Positions 26,205-35,283 are shown, counted from the first letter of the stretch. The stretch is DNA of 64,000 nt from Thermopolyspora sp044507605 (GCA_044507605.1 JBIQJI010000003.1:62001-126000); one strand, 5' to 3'. Notes: generated from the sequence alone by a model not told the origin. Translations and numbers: made by a program.

Positions 26205-27059
26205 GTGATCGAGCTCGAAGGGCTCCCAGAGCTCGTCGATCCGGTGCTCATCGCCGCGTTCGAAGGCTGGAACGACGCGGGCGAGGCGTCCAGTGGCGCA
26301 CTCGCGCACCTGGAGACCCAGTGGAAGGCCACCCCGCTGGTGGCGCTCGACCCGGAGGACTACTACGACTTTCAGGTGACCCGTCCGATCGTGGAGCTCG
26401 GCGACGGCACGTCACGCTCCATCACGTGGCCGACGACGCGGCTGCTCCACGCCCGCCCGCCGGGGGCGGAGCGTGACGTGGTGCTGTTGCGCGGCATCGA
26501 GCCGAACATGCGCTGGCGCACCTTCTGCACCGAGATCGTCGGGTTGTGCCGTGAGCTCGGCGTGGAGCAGGCGGTGCTGCTGGGGGCGCTGCTCAACGAC
26601 TCCCCGCACACCCGCCCGGTGCCGATCGTGGGCGCCGTGAGCGACCCCGGGCTGGCGCGCAGCCTCAACCTGGAGCTGACCCGCTACGAAGGCCCCACGG
26701 GCATCGTGGGCGTGCTGCAGCAGACCCTCGGCACGGTCGGCATGGAGACGGTGTCGCTGTGGGCGTCGGTGCCCCACTACGTGGCCCAGCCGCCCAACCC
26801 CAAGGCGACGCTGGCGCTGCTGCACCGCGTCGAGGACGTCCTGGGCATCACGATGCCGCTCGGCGACCTGCCCGAAGAGGCCCGCGCGTGGGAGCACGGC
26901 GTCGACGAGCTGGCGTCGCAGGACTCCGAGGTCGCGGAGTACGTCCGCGAGCTGGAGGAGCGCAAGGACGCCGCCGAGCTGCCCGAGGCCAGCGGCGACG
27001 CCATCGCCGCCGAGTTCGAGCGCTACCTGCGCCGCCGCGACGGCGACGCCGAGGGCTGA
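26205..27059 (+). CDS. PAC2 family protein
   Basis: Member of the proteasome-assembly-chaperone 2 superfamily, conserved in actinobacteria; bacterial members have no proven role in proteasome assembly. The 284-residue product has the family start VLIAAFEGWNDAGEASSGAL, a LLGALLNDSPHTRPVPI stretch near residue 130, and VPHYVAQPPNPKATLALL near 190. The C-terminus is a charged helix. The start is GTG with AAGGAGG at ideal spacing. Its 3' end overlaps the oppositely oriented DUF2809 gene by 37 bases. Confidence 0.92.
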   Translation: MIELEGLPELVDPVLIAAFEGWNDAGEASSGALAHLETQWKATPLVALDPEDYYDFQVTRPIVELGDGTSRSITWPTTRLLHARPPGAERDVVLLRGIEPNMRWRTFCTEIVGLCRELGVEQAVLLGALLNDSPHTRPVPIVGAVSDPGLARSLNLELTRYEGPTGIVGVLQQTLGTVGMETVSLWASVPHYVAQPPNPKATLALLHRVEDVLGITMPLGDLPEEARAWEHGVDELASQDSEVAEYVRELEERKDAAELPEASGDAIAAEFERYLRRRDGDAEG

Positions 27060-27391
27060 CCGGCGCGCGGCCCGCGCGTTGACGACCGGTGGAGCACGTG
27101 GCCCAGGGCCGCTCCGGCGGCGTACCAGAGCAGGTCCGGCGGGTTGAACGTGGTGCCGGCGACCAGGCGGGCGAGCGTGCTGTGCGTCGCGAGCTCCGCG
27201 GGTATGCCGGTGAGCTGGAAGAACTCGATCGCCCAGCTGACCGCGAGCGCCACGCAGGCGGCCGGCCCGGGACGCGTGCGAGGGGCGGCCACCAGGACCA
27301 GCTCGTACAGCAGCAGCGTGTAGAGCGCGTCCCCGCCGTACTTGACGACCGGGCCGCCGGCGACGCTCCGCAGCGCGAGCCCGGCGGCCAC
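27023..27391 (-). CDS. DUF2809 membrane protein, start uncertain
   Basis: Small membrane protein, function unknown. The visible 122 residues have three hydrophobic helices, with VVKYGGDALYTLLLYELV and LAVSWAIEFFQLTG typical of DUF2809. GTG 27391 is the only ordinary start codon, yet the frame upstream encodes a further hydrophobic segment (RARLLAALATLLTVAAG) that family members have; up to the stop near 27510 only CTG could start it. Either a CTG start, or a 5' truncation or frameshift, is possible. The tail overlaps the PAC2 gene. Confidence 0.7.
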   Translation of the reverse strand: MAAGLALRSVAGGPVVKYGGDALYTLLLYELVLVAAPRTRPGPAACVALAVSWAIEFFQLTGIPAELATHSTLARLVAGTTFNPPDLLWYAAGAALGHVLHRSSTRGPRAGQPSASPSRRRR

Positions 27392-27552
27392 GGTGAGCAG
27401 TGTGGCGAGCGCCGCCAGCAGGCGGGCGCGGGTCGCCGGGCCGGGCCCGGCGCGGCGGATGGGCGGCGCGGCGACAGGCGCGCGGAGGCCGCCGGGTGGC
27501 GTTCCCGTTCACGGATCCCGACTGTAGAGCCCGCCGCGGCCGGCGGGGGCCG

Positions 27553-28722
27553 TCAACGCGGCTCGCCCCGGTCGCAGGCCAGGCGGTAGCCCCGTTTGAC
27601 GACGGTCTCCACGATGCCCGGCGCACCGAGGGCCCGGCGCAGCCGGGTGATCGCCATCTCGACCGCGTGCTCGGCCGGGCCGTGGCCGGCTCCACCGGGC
27701 AGCACGGCGCGCAGGTCGGCGCGGGAGACGACGTGCCCGGGGCGGTGCGCGAGCCGTTTGAGGATGGCCATGGGCGCCGGGGGCAGCGGCCTGAGCCGCC
27801 CGCCGACCACGACCGCGTGGCCGCGGATCTCCAGGTCGTGCCCGCCGGCGACGAGCCGGCCGGCGCCGTGGGCGGGCAGGTGCCGGGCGAGGAGCCGCGC
27901 CAGGGCGCCGAGCCGGGAGCGGTCGGGCCGCACGACGGGCACGCCCAGCGAGGTGAGCGGCTCGGCGGTGACGGGGCCCACGCAGGCGGCCACGACCGGC
28001 CCGCCGAAGGCCGCGAGCAGCGCGGTGTCGAGGCCCTCGGCGCGGGCGGTGTCCAGTGTCGTGGTCACGGCGGGGGCGCTGGTGAAGGTCACCGCGTCCA
28101 CGGCCCCCGCGGCCGCCTGGGCGACCAGCCGCCGCAGCGGCGCGGTGTCGCGGTGCGGCAGCCATCGGTAGACCGGCACCTCGACGACCTCGGCGCCGGC
28201 GGCGCGCAGCTCGGCGACCAGCTCGGTGAGCGGGTCGCCGTGCAGTTGCACGGCCACGCGCCGGCCGCGCAGGTCCTGGCCGAGCAGGTGCGCCTTGATC
28301 TCGTCGCACGACTCGCCCGGCGGAGTCCAGTGGTCGGTGAACCCGGCGGCCCGCACCGCGCCGCGCGCCTTCGGCCCCCGCGCGAGCAGCCGCGCCCCCG
28401 CCAGCCGGTCGGCGAGGCCGGCCGACAGCCCCCAGCCCTCCGCCGCGGCCATCCAGCCGCGGAAACCCACGCCGGTGGTGACCACCACGTCGTCGATGGG
28501 CGCCGCCAGGCAGGCGCGGGTGGCGGCGAGCAGGCCGGAGTCCTCGGCGAGCGGCACGATGCGGATGGCCGGCGCCCGCACCACGCGGGCGCCGCGGCGC
28601 TCCAGCAGGGCGGCGAGCTCCTCGGCGCGGCGGGTGGCGGTCACGCCGATGGTGAACCCGGCGAGCGCGTCGGGCGCGGTCTCCGGGGAGTCGTCGGGGT
28701 CCTCCGGGCGGGCGGCCGTCAA
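27553..28722 (-). CDS. nnaR: HemD-like regulator of nitrate/nitrite assimilation (NnaR type)
   Basis: Transcription regulator with a uroporphyrinogen-III synthase-like domain (about residues 20-265, FTIGVTATRRAEELAALLER, SAPAVTTTLDTAR) joined to an OmpR-like winged helix (about 295-385, LPPAPMAILKRLAHRPGHVV, VKRGYRL). This layout matches mycobacterial and streptomycete NnaR, which controls nitrite/nitrate genes. It starts with TTG overlapping the nirD stop (TTGA) and preceded by GGGGAGGTGAG, so it is translated with nirD and may regulate its own operon. Enzymatic HemD activity is unlikely but not excluded; siroheme comes from the same pathway, so it may sense a tetrapyrrole. Confidence 0.9.
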   Translation of the reverse strand: MTAARPEDPDDSPETAPDALAGFTIGVTATRRAEELAALLERRGARVVRAPAIRIVPLAEDSGLLAATRACLAAPIDDVVVTTGVGFRGWMAAAEGWGLSAGLADRLAGARLLARGPKARGAVRAAGFTDHWTPPGESCDEIKAHLLGQDLRGRRVAVQLHGDPLTELVAELRAAGAEVVEVPVYRWLPHRDTAPLRRLVAQAAAGAVDAVTFTSAPAVTTTLDTARAEGLDTALLAAFGGPVVAACVGPVTAEPLTSLGVPVVRPDRSRLGALARLLARHLPAHGAGRLVAGGHDLEIRGHAVVVGGRLRPLPPAPMAILKRLAHRPGHVVSRADLRAVLPGGAGHGPAEHAVEMAITRLRRALGAPGIVETVVKRGYRLACDRGEPR

Positions 28723-29120
28723 GCCGCGCTCACCTCCCCTGCCGGCCGCGCCGCCGCGGCCCGCGCGGTCACCTGCACGTGCACCATGCCGCCGGCCAGC
28801 CGGATCGGGTAGCGGGGCACCGACACCGAGGGGTCGTCGAGGCAGACCCCGGTGACGAGCGAGAACGGCTGCTTGTGCATCGGGGAGGTGACGACGGGCT
28901 CGCCGCCCCGGGTGCCCATGATGCCGCGCGACAGCACGTACGCCCCGCTGAACGGGTCGAGGTTGCCGACGGCGTACAGGGAGCCGTCGAAGGCGCGGAA
29001 CACCGCGATCTGGTGGCCGTCCACCAGGACGCAGGCGCCGCGCTCGGGCAGCAGGTCGGTGTAGGCGCAGACCGGGGTCCAGGCGCGGACGTGCGCCGGC
29101 ATGTCGTGCAGGAGGGTCAT
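28719..29120 (-). CDS. nirD: Nitrite reductase small subunit NirD
   Basis: Rieske-like small subunit of the assimilatory NADH nitrite reductase. The 133-residue product has the NirD fold (WTPVCAYTDLLPERGACVLV, then SPMHKQPFSLVTGVCLDDP). Typical Rieske Cys/His pairs are absent, as usual for NirD of this group. The ATG overlaps the nirB stop (ATGA) and has GGAGG upstream. The last residues run into the nnaR start. Confidence 0.95.
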   Translation of the reverse strand: MTLLHDMPAHVRAWTPVCAYTDLLPERGACVLVDGHQIAVFRAFDGSLYAVGNLDPFSGAYVLSRGIMGTRGGEPVVTSPMHKQPFSLVTGVCLDDPSVSVPRYPIRLAGGMVHVQVTARAAAARPAGEVSAA

Positions 29121-31636
29121 CGGCGTGCCTCCAATGGGATCAGGACGGGCTTGATCTGGTCGCGTTCGGTCTCGAAGGTGATCGAGGGGTCGGGGGTGCC
29201 CGGGGCGTTGATGAAGCTGACGAATCTGCGCAGCTTGCCCGGGTCGTCGAGGGTGGCCCGCCACTCGTCGGCGTAGCCGGAGATGTGGCGGGCCAGCTGG
29301 GCGTCCAGGTCGGCGCAGATGCCGAGGGAGTCGGCCATGATGACGTCGCGCAGGTAGTCGAGGCCGCCGTCGAGGCTCTCCAGCCAGGCGGCGGTGCGCT
29401 GCAGCCGGTCGGCGGTGCGCACGTAGAACATCAGGAACCGGTCGATGGTGCGCACCAGGGTCTCGGTGTCGAGGTCGGTGGCGAGCAGGTCGGCGTGGCG
29501 GGGCCGGAAGCCGCCGTTGCCGCCGACGTACAGGTTCCAGCCCTTCTCGGTGGCGATGACGCCGAAGTCCTTGCCGCGGGCCTCGGCGCACTCGCGGGCG
29601 CAGCCCGACACGGCGGCCTTGATCTTGTGCGGGGAGCGCAGGCCGCGGTAGCGCAGCTCCAGGGCGACGGCGAGGCCGACGGAGTCCTGGACGCCGTACC
29701 GGCACCAGGTGGAGCCGACGCACGATTTGACGGTGCGCAGGCCCTTGCCGTAGGCGTGGCCGGACTCGAAGCCGGCGTCGACGAGGCGCCGCCAGATCTC
29801 GGGCAGCTGCTCGACGCGGGCGCCGAGCAGGTCGATCCGCTGCGCTCCGGTGATCTTGGTGTAGAGGCCGAAGTCGCGGGCGACCTCGCCGATGACGATG
29901 AGCCGGTCGGGCGTGATCTCGCCGCCGGGGATGCGCGGCACGACGGAGTAGGTGCCGTTCTTCTGGATGTTGGCCAGGAAGTGGTCGTTGGTGTCCTGCA
30001 GCGCGGCCTGCTCGCCGTCGAGGATGTGGCCGCCGTGCAGCGACGCCAGGATGGACGCCACGGCCGGTTTGCAGATGTCGCAGCCCCTGCCCGTTCCGTG
30101 GTCGGCGATGAGCTGGGAGAACGTGGTGATGCCCCGCACCCGCACGATGTCGAACAGCTCGGCGCGGCTGTGCGGGAAGTGCTCGCACATCGCCTTGCTC
30201 ACCTCGACGCCGGAGGTGACCAGCAGCCGCTGCAGCATCGGCACGCAGCTGCCGCAGGTGGTGCCGGCGCGGGTGCAGGCCTTGATGGCCGGCACGTCGG
30301 TGCAGCCCTCCTCGCCGATGGCGGCCCGCACCCGGCCGGCGGTGACGTTGTTGCACGAGCAGACCTGCGCGTCGTCGGGCAGGTCGAGGTCGAGAGCGGC
30401 GGTGCCGGCGAACAGCAGTTCCGAAGGGCTGCCGGGCAGCTCCCTGCCGACCATCGGCCGCAGCGTGGTGTACGGCCCGGCGTCGCCGACGCAGATGCCG
30501 CCGAGCAGGGTGCGGGCGTCGTCGCTGACGCACAGCCGCTTGTAGACGCCGCCCACCGGGTCCATGAACGTGACGTCGAGGGCCCCCTCGGCCGTGATGT
30601 CGCCGAAGCTGGCGACCTCGACGCCGAGCAGCTTGAGCTTGGTGGACAGGTCCGCGCCGGCGAACTCGCCGGAGCCGCCGAGGATGCGGTCGGCGGCGAC
30701 CTCCGCCTGGGTGAAGCAGGGGCCGGCCAGGCCGTACACCATGCCCCCGGCGAGGGCGCACTCGCCGATCGCGTAGATCGCCGGGTCGGCGGTGCGCATG
30801 CCGGCGTCCACCTCGATGCCGCCGCGCGGGCCGACAGGCAGGCCGCAGCCGCGGGCCAGCTCGTCGCGGGGCCGCACCCCGGCGGAGAACACCACGATCT
30901 GGGCGTCGATCGCCTCGCCTCCGGGCAGGACGAGCCGGGCGGCGCGGCCGGCGGGCCCGGGCTCGACGCGGTCGACGCCGGCCCCGGTGTGCACGGTGAG
31001 GCCGAGGGCCTCGATCTGGTTCTTCAGCACCGAGCCGCCGCCCTCGTCGACCTGGCGGGGCATCAGCCAGGGGCTCATCTCGACGACGTGGGTGGCGAGG
31101 CCGAGACCGCGCAGCGCGTCGGCGGCCTCCAGGCCGAGCAGGCCGCCGCCGATGACGACACCGGTGGTGGCGTCGCGGGCGGCCTCGCGGATCGCGTCCA
31201 GGTCGTCGAGGGTGCGGTAGACGAAGCAGCCGGGCAGGTCGTGGCCCGGCACCGGCGGCACGAACGGCCGCGAGCCGGTGGCCAGCACCAGGACGTCGTA
31301 CGGCTCGGCGTGGCCGCCTCGGGTGATGGCGAGCCGCGCCTCGCGGTCGATGCGCTCGACGGGGTCGCCGAGGCGCAGCGTCACGTCGTCGGGCACCGGG
31401 TAGGTGAGGTCGGCCGCGCTCGTGCCCGCGAGGTAGGACGTGAGCGCGACCCGGTCGTAGGCCGGCCGGGGCTCCTCCCCCAGCACGGTGATCGTGCCGG
31501 TGAAGCCGCGGTCGCGCAGCGTCTCGATGAGCCGGTGCGCGGCGGGGCCGTGGCCCGCGACGACGACCCTGCGGCCCGCCCCGGCGCCCCCGGCGGCGTT
31601 CTCCCTGTCCTTGGCGTTCGCGCCCGTTTCGCTCAC
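29117..31636 (-). CDS. nirB: NADH nitrite reductase large subunit NirB
   Basis: Reduces nitrite to ammonium with NADH using FAD, Fe-S and siroheme, in the cytoplasm. The 839-residue product has an FAD/NAD domain (VVVAGHGPAAHRLIETL near 25, VIGGGLLGLEAA near 165), a BFD-type [2Fe-2S] site from about residue 424 (CSCNN ... CGSC), a second Cys set (RGCDICKP), and a sulfite/nitrite reductase half with siroheme-[4Fe-4S] cysteines at about 638-644 (CVGSTWC) and 677-681 (SGCARECAE). Start GTG 31636 has AGGAGGGGG upstream and overlaps the preceding stop. All metal ligands expected are visible. Confidence 0.97.
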   Translation of the reverse strand: MSETGANAKDRENAAGGAGAGRRVVVAGHGPAAHRLIETLRDRGFTGTITVLGEEPRPAYDRVALTSYLAGTSAADLTYPVPDDVTLRLGDPVERIDREARLAITRGGHAEPYDVLVLATGSRPFVPPVPGHDLPGCFVYRTLDDLDAIREAARDATTGVVIGGGLLGLEAADALRGLGLATHVVEMSPWLMPRQVDEGGGSVLKNQIEALGLTVHTGAGVDRVEPGPAGRAARLVLPGGEAIDAQIVVFSAGVRPRDELARGCGLPVGPRGGIEVDAGMRTADPAIYAIGECALAGGMVYGLAGPCFTQAEVAADRILGGSGEFAGADLSTKLKLLGVEVASFGDITAEGALDVTFMDPVGGVYKRLCVSDDARTLLGGICVGDAGPYTTLRPMVGRELPGSPSELLFAGTAALDLDLPDDAQVCSCNNVTAGRVRAAIGEEGCTDVPAIKACTRAGTTCGSCVPMLQRLLVTSGVEVSKAMCEHFPHSRAELFDIVRVRGITTFSQLIADHGTGRGCDICKPAVASILASLHGGHILDGEQAALQDTNDHFLANIQKNGTYSVVPRIPGGEITPDRLIVIGEVARDFGLYTKITGAQRIDLLGARVEQLPEIWRRLVDAGFESGHAYGKGLRTVKSCVGSTWCRYGVQDSVGLAVALELRYRGLRSPHKIKAAVSGCARECAEARGKDFGVIATEKGWNLYVGGNGGFRPRHADLLATDLDTETLVRTIDRFLMFYVRTADRLQRTAAWLESLDGGLDYLRDVIMADSLGICADLDAQLARHISGYADEWRATLDDPGKLRRFVSFINAPGTPDPSITFETERDQIKPVLIPLEARR

Positions 31637-33063
31637 GACGGCACCCCCTCCTGTTCGCACAGCCAGCCGATGATGCCCGCCACCGCGTCGCGGCAGGTGC
31701 CGCAGCCGGTGGTGGCGCGGGTGGCGGCGGCGACGGCCGCCACGTCGCGGGCCCCGGACTCCCAGCAAGCCCGGATCCCGCCCTTGGTCACGTTGTTGCA
31801 CTGGCACACCCTGGCGCTGTCGGGCATGCGCACCGGGCTGTCGGCCACGACCGCGGCGCCGAGCCCGGGGAACAGCAGCCCGGCGCGGTCACCCGGCAGC
31901 GGGCCGCCCCGGTCGTACAGCTGGGTGAGGGTCCCCACGGCGGGGCTCTCGCCGAGCAGGATCGCCCCGACGAGGCGGTCGTCGCGGATGACGAGCTTGC
32001 GGTAGGTGCCGGCGGAGCGGTGGCTGAAGCGGATGATCTCGGCGTCGTCGTCGGTCAGCTGCGCCTCGCCCATCGCGGCCAGCTCGACGCTGGCGGCCTT
32101 GAGCCGGGTGACCAGGCGCGAGCCCCGGTACCTCGCCGTCTTGTCGGCGCCGGTGATCAGGTCGGCCGCCACGGCGGCCTGTTCCCAGGCGGGCGCGACG
32201 AGGCCGTACACGACGCCGTCGTGCTGGGCGCACTCGCCGATGGCGAAGATCTCCGGGTCGGAGGTGCGCATCTCGTCGTCGACGACGACGCCCCGGTCCA
32301 CCTTGAGGCCGGCGTGCCGGGCGAGGCCGGTGACGGGCCGCACTCCGCAGGCGAGCACGACCAGGCCGGCCGGGAGCAGCTCGCCGCCGGCCAGCTCGAC
32401 GCCGGTGGGGGTCGCGCCGTCGCCGTGGATCGCGGCGACCCGCACGCCGGTGCGGATGCCGACGCCGAGCCCGGCGAGGGTCTCGCCGAGCAGCAGGCCC
32501 GCCTCGGCGTCGAGCTGCCGCTCCATCAGGTGCCCGGCCAGGTGCAGCAGGGTGACCGGCAGGCCGAGGCCGGCCAGCCCGCGGGCGGCCTCGACGCCGA
32601 GCAGCCCGCCGCCGATGACCACGGCGCCGCGGGCGTGCCCGGCCGCCGCCATGATGCGTTCGCAGTCGTCGAGGGTGCGGAAGGCGACGGCGCGGTGCAC
32701 GCCGGGCAGCGGCGGCACCACGGCCTCGCTGCCGGTGGCCAGCACGAGCGTGTCGTAGGGTTCGCGGGCGCCGCCGGCCGTGCGCACCGTCCGGGAGTCG
32801 CGGTCGATGGCGGTCACGGCGTCGCCCAGGCGGGCCGTGACGTCGTGCTCGGCGTACCAGGAGGGGTCCAGCAACCGCACCTGCTCGGGGGTGGCGGTGC
32901 CGGCCAGCACGTTCGACAGCAGCACCCGGTTGTACGGCCGGCGGCGTTCGGCGCCGAGCACGGTGATGCGCACGTCCGTGTCGCGGGCCCGCACCTCGGT
33001 GACCAGGCGGTGCCCCGACATGCCGTTGCCGACGACCACGAGTCTCGGCGCGCGGGCGCTCAT
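31633..33063 (-). CDS. FAD-dependent oxidoreductase with BFD domain (nitrate reductase electron transfer)
   Basis: Likely passes electrons from NAD(P)H to the nitrate reductase NasA. The 476-residue product resembles the N-terminal half of NirB: RLVVVGNGMSGHRLVTEV at the start, VVIGGGLLGVEAARGL near 150, a C-terminal BFD-like [2Fe-2S] site CQCNN ... CGTC, and no siroheme domain. It is comparable to the NasB/NasC-type subunit of Bacillus and actinobacteria. It overlaps nasA at its start (ATGA) and nirB at its end (GTGA). It could instead serve nitrite reduction, but its place directly after nasA argues for nitrate. Confidence 0.9.
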   Translation of the reverse strand: MSARAPRLVVVGNGMSGHRLVTEVRARDTDVRITVLGAERRRPYNRVLLSNVLAGTATPEQVRLLDPSWYAEHDVTARLGDAVTAIDRDSRTVRTAGGAREPYDTLVLATGSEAVVPPLPGVHRAVAFRTLDDCERIMAAAGHARGAVVIGGGLLGVEAARGLAGLGLPVTLLHLAGHLMERQLDAEAGLLLGETLAGLGVGIRTGVRVAAIHGDGATPTGVELAGGELLPAGLVVLACGVRPVTGLARHAGLKVDRGVVVDDEMRTSDPEIFAIGECAQHDGVVYGLVAPAWEQAAVAADLITGADKTARYRGSRLVTRLKAASVELAAMGEAQLTDDDAEIIRFSHRSAGTYRKLVIRDDRLVGAILLGESPAVGTLTQLYDRGGPLPGDRAGLLFPGLGAAVVADSPVRMPDSARVCQCNNVTKGGIRACWESGARDVAAVAAATRATTGCGTCRDAVAGIIGWLCEQEGVPS

Positions 33064-35144
33064 CGGGCCCGCTCCAGCCGCACCGCGCACACCTTGAGCT
33101 CCGGCATGCGCGAGAGGGGATCGAGGGCGTCGCCGGTGACCAGGTTGGCGCGCCCGTCGCCGGGCCAGTGGAACGGCATGAACACCGTGTCGGGCCTGAT
33201 GGCGTCGCTGACGCGGGCGACGCCTTCGGCGCTGCCGCGCCGGCTGGTCACCCGCACCCGGTCGCCGGTCGCGACGCCGACGCGGGCGGCCAGGTCGGGG
33301 TGCAGCTCGACGTACGCCTCGGGCGCGGCCTGGTTGAGGGCGGGCACGCGGCGGGTCTGCGCGCCGCTTTGGTACTGGGCCAGCACCCGGCCGGTGGTGA
33401 GGTGGAGCGGATAGTCTCCGGCGGGGGTCTCGGCGGGCGGCCGGTGTTCCACGGGCACGAACCTGGCGCGTCCGTCGGGCGTGGCGAAGCGGTCGAGGAA
33501 CGGCCTGGGCGTGCCCGGGTGGCCGGGCTCGGGGCACGGCCACTGGACTCCGGTGCCGGCCCGGGCGCGTTCGTAGGTGATGCCGGTGTAGTCGGCGGGG
33601 CCGCCGGCGGAGGCGCGGCGCAGCTCGCCGAACACCTCGCGCGGGTCGTCGGGGAACCCCGTGGGGTGGCCGAGGCGCCGGGCCAGGCCCGACAGCACGG
33701 CGAGGTCGGTGCGCACGCCGGGCGGCGGTTCGAGGGCCTTGCGGCGCAGCAGCACCCTGCCCTCCAGGTTGGTCATGGTGCCGGTCTCCTCGGCCCACTG
33801 CGCGACCGGCAGCACGATGTCGGCCAGCGCCGCGGTCTCCGAGAGCACCACGTCGGCCACCACCAGCAGGTCCAGCGCGGTCAGCCGCTCGGTGACGTGG
33901 GCGGCGCGCGGCGCCGACACCACCGGGTTGGTGCCGAACAGCAGCAGCGCCCGCGGCCCCCCGGGCATGCCGAGGGCGTCCATCAGCTCGTACGCCGAGC
34001 GTCCCGGCCCGGGCAGCGCGGCCGGGTCCACGCCCCACACCCGCGCCACGTGGGCGCGGGCGGCGGGGTCGCCGAGCCGGCGGTAGCCGGGGAGCTGGTC
34101 GGCCTTCTGGCCGTGCTCGCGGCCGCCCTGCCCGTTGCCCTGGCCGGTGAGGCAGCCGTAGCCGGAGCCGGGGCGGCCGGGCAGGCCGAGGGCGAGCGCC
34201 AGGTTGACGAACGACGTGACGGTGTCGGTGCCTTTGGCGTGCTGCTCGGCGCCCCGGCCGGTGAGGATCATGGCGCGGCCGGCCTCGGCGAGCAGCCGCA
34301 CCGCCCGGCGCATCAGCGGCACGGGCACGCCGGTGACGCGTTCGACGCGTTCGGGCCACCAGGCCGACACCGAGGTGCGCACCGCGTCGAAGCCGCTGGT
34401 GCGCGCGGCGATGTAGGGCTCGTCGACGTGGCCCTCGGCGATGGCCAGGTGCAGCAGGCCGAGCGCGAGCGCCAGGTCGGTGCCGGGGGTCACCTGCAGG
34501 TGCAGGTCGGCCAGCCGGGCGGTCGGGGTGAGGCGGGGGTCGATCACGATGAGGTGGCCGCCGGCCTCGCGCATCGCGGCCAGGTGGCGGACGAACGGCG
34601 GCATGGTCTCGGCGACGTTGCCGCCGGCCAGCAGCACCGCCCCGGCCCGCGCGATGTCGGTGATCGGGAACGGCAGGCCGCGGTCGAGCCCGAACGCCCG
34701 GGTCGTGGCGGCGGCCGCGGACGACATGCAGAACCTGCCGTTGTAGTCGATCTGGCGGGTGCGCAGCGCGACCCGGGCGAACTTGCCGAGCAGGTAGGCC
34801 TTCTCGTTGGTGAGGCCGCCTCCGCCGAGCACGGCCACAGCGTCGTGGCCGTGCTCGGCCTGGAGGGCCCGGAGGCGCCCGGCGACGGCGTCCAGCGCCG
34901 TCTCCCAGCCCACCGGCTCCAGCGGCCGCCCTCGCCCGGCGCGCATCAGCGGCGTGGTCAGCCGGTCGGCCGAGGTCAGCAGTTCCCCCGCGGTCCAGCC
35001 CTTCTGGCACAGGGCGCCGCCGTTGGCGGGCACGTCGTCCCTGGGCGTGATGGTGACGCCGCCGCCGTCGCGTGCGACGCGCATGCCGCACTGCAGCGCG
35101 CAGTACGGGCAGTGGGTCGCGGTGCCGACGGGTGCCCGTGTCAT
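33060..35144 (-). CDS. nasA: Assimilatory nitrate reductase catalytic subunit NasA
   Basis: Molybdopterin-guanine-dinucleotide enzyme that reduces nitrate to nitrite. The 694-residue product starts MTRAPVGTATHCPYCALQCG, the first three Cys of a [4Fe-4S] site, with the fourth in ALCQKGW. ILTGRGAEQHAKGTDTV and GCLTGQGNGQGGREHGQKAD bind the cofactor; the C-terminal dinucleotide-binding domain (LTTGRVLAQYQSGAQTRRVP) is complete. Start 35144 is preferred: it has GTGAGGG upstream, while ATG 35180 has no site of its own. An 18-codon frame with a strong ribosome-binding site ends nine bases before it. No twin-arginine signal, so it is cytoplasmic. moaA and mobA are 16 kb away. Confidence 0.95.
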   Translation of the reverse strand: MTRAPVGTATHCPYCALQCGMRVARDGGGVTITPRDDVPANGGALCQKGWTAGELLTSADRLTTPLMRAGRGRPLEPVGWETALDAVAGRLRALQAEHGHDAVAVLGGGGLTNEKAYLLGKFARVALRTRQIDYNGRFCMSSAAAATTRAFGLDRGLPFPITDIARAGAVLLAGGNVAETMPPFVRHLAAMREAGGHLIVIDPRLTPTARLADLHLQVTPGTDLALALGLLHLAIAEGHVDEPYIAARTSGFDAVRTSVSAWWPERVERVTGVPVPLMRRAVRLLAEAGRAMILTGRGAEQHAKGTDTVTSFVNLALALGLPGRPGSGYGCLTGQGNGQGGREHGQKADQLPGYRRLGDPAARAHVARVWGVDPAALPGPGRSAYELMDALGMPGGPRALLLFGTNPVVSAPRAAHVTERLTALDLLVVADVVLSETAALADIVLPVAQWAEETGTMTNLEGRVLLRRKALEPPPGVRTDLAVLSGLARRLGHPTGFPDDPREVFGELRRASAGGPADYTGITYERARAGTGVQWPCPEPGHPGTPRPFLDRFATPDGRARFVPVEHRPPAETPAGDYPLHLTTGRVLAQYQSGAQTRRVPALNQAAPEAYVELHPDLAARVGVATGDRVRVTSRRGSAEGVARVSDAIRPDTVFMPFHWPGDGRANLVTGDALDPLSRMPELKVCAVRLERAR

Positions 35145-35152
35145 CTCGGCCC

Positions 35153-35209
35153 TCACCGGCGCGGGTGCGGCGATCGGCATGATCCGATGGTGCTTTCCAG
35201 GGGTTTCAC
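35153..35209 (-). CDS. Possible 18-codon leader peptide upstream of nasA
   Basis: GTG at 35209 is preceded by AGGAGGG at eight-base spacing, the best ribosome-binding site between narK and nasA. The frame reads MKPLESTIGSCRSPHPRR and stops at 35153, nine bases before the nasA ATG at 35144. It overlaps the alternative nasA start at 35180 in another frame. Either it is a translated leader that couples to nasA, or the good site belongs to an unrecognised nasA start. Confidence 0.3.
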   Translation of the reverse strand: MKPLESTIGSCRSPHPRR

Positions 35210-35283
35210 GGCTGGGTCCCTCCTGTTACCGCTGTGCTAAAAGCGGCTAACGGTCGAGCCTTCTGCGGGCCTGGGCGGGTCGA

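Noticed and set aside
27553..28722. Uroporphyrinogen-III synthase HemD as an enzyme
   Set aside because: The C-terminal winged helix and the nitrate/nitrite context fit the NnaR regulator; no other heme genes are near.
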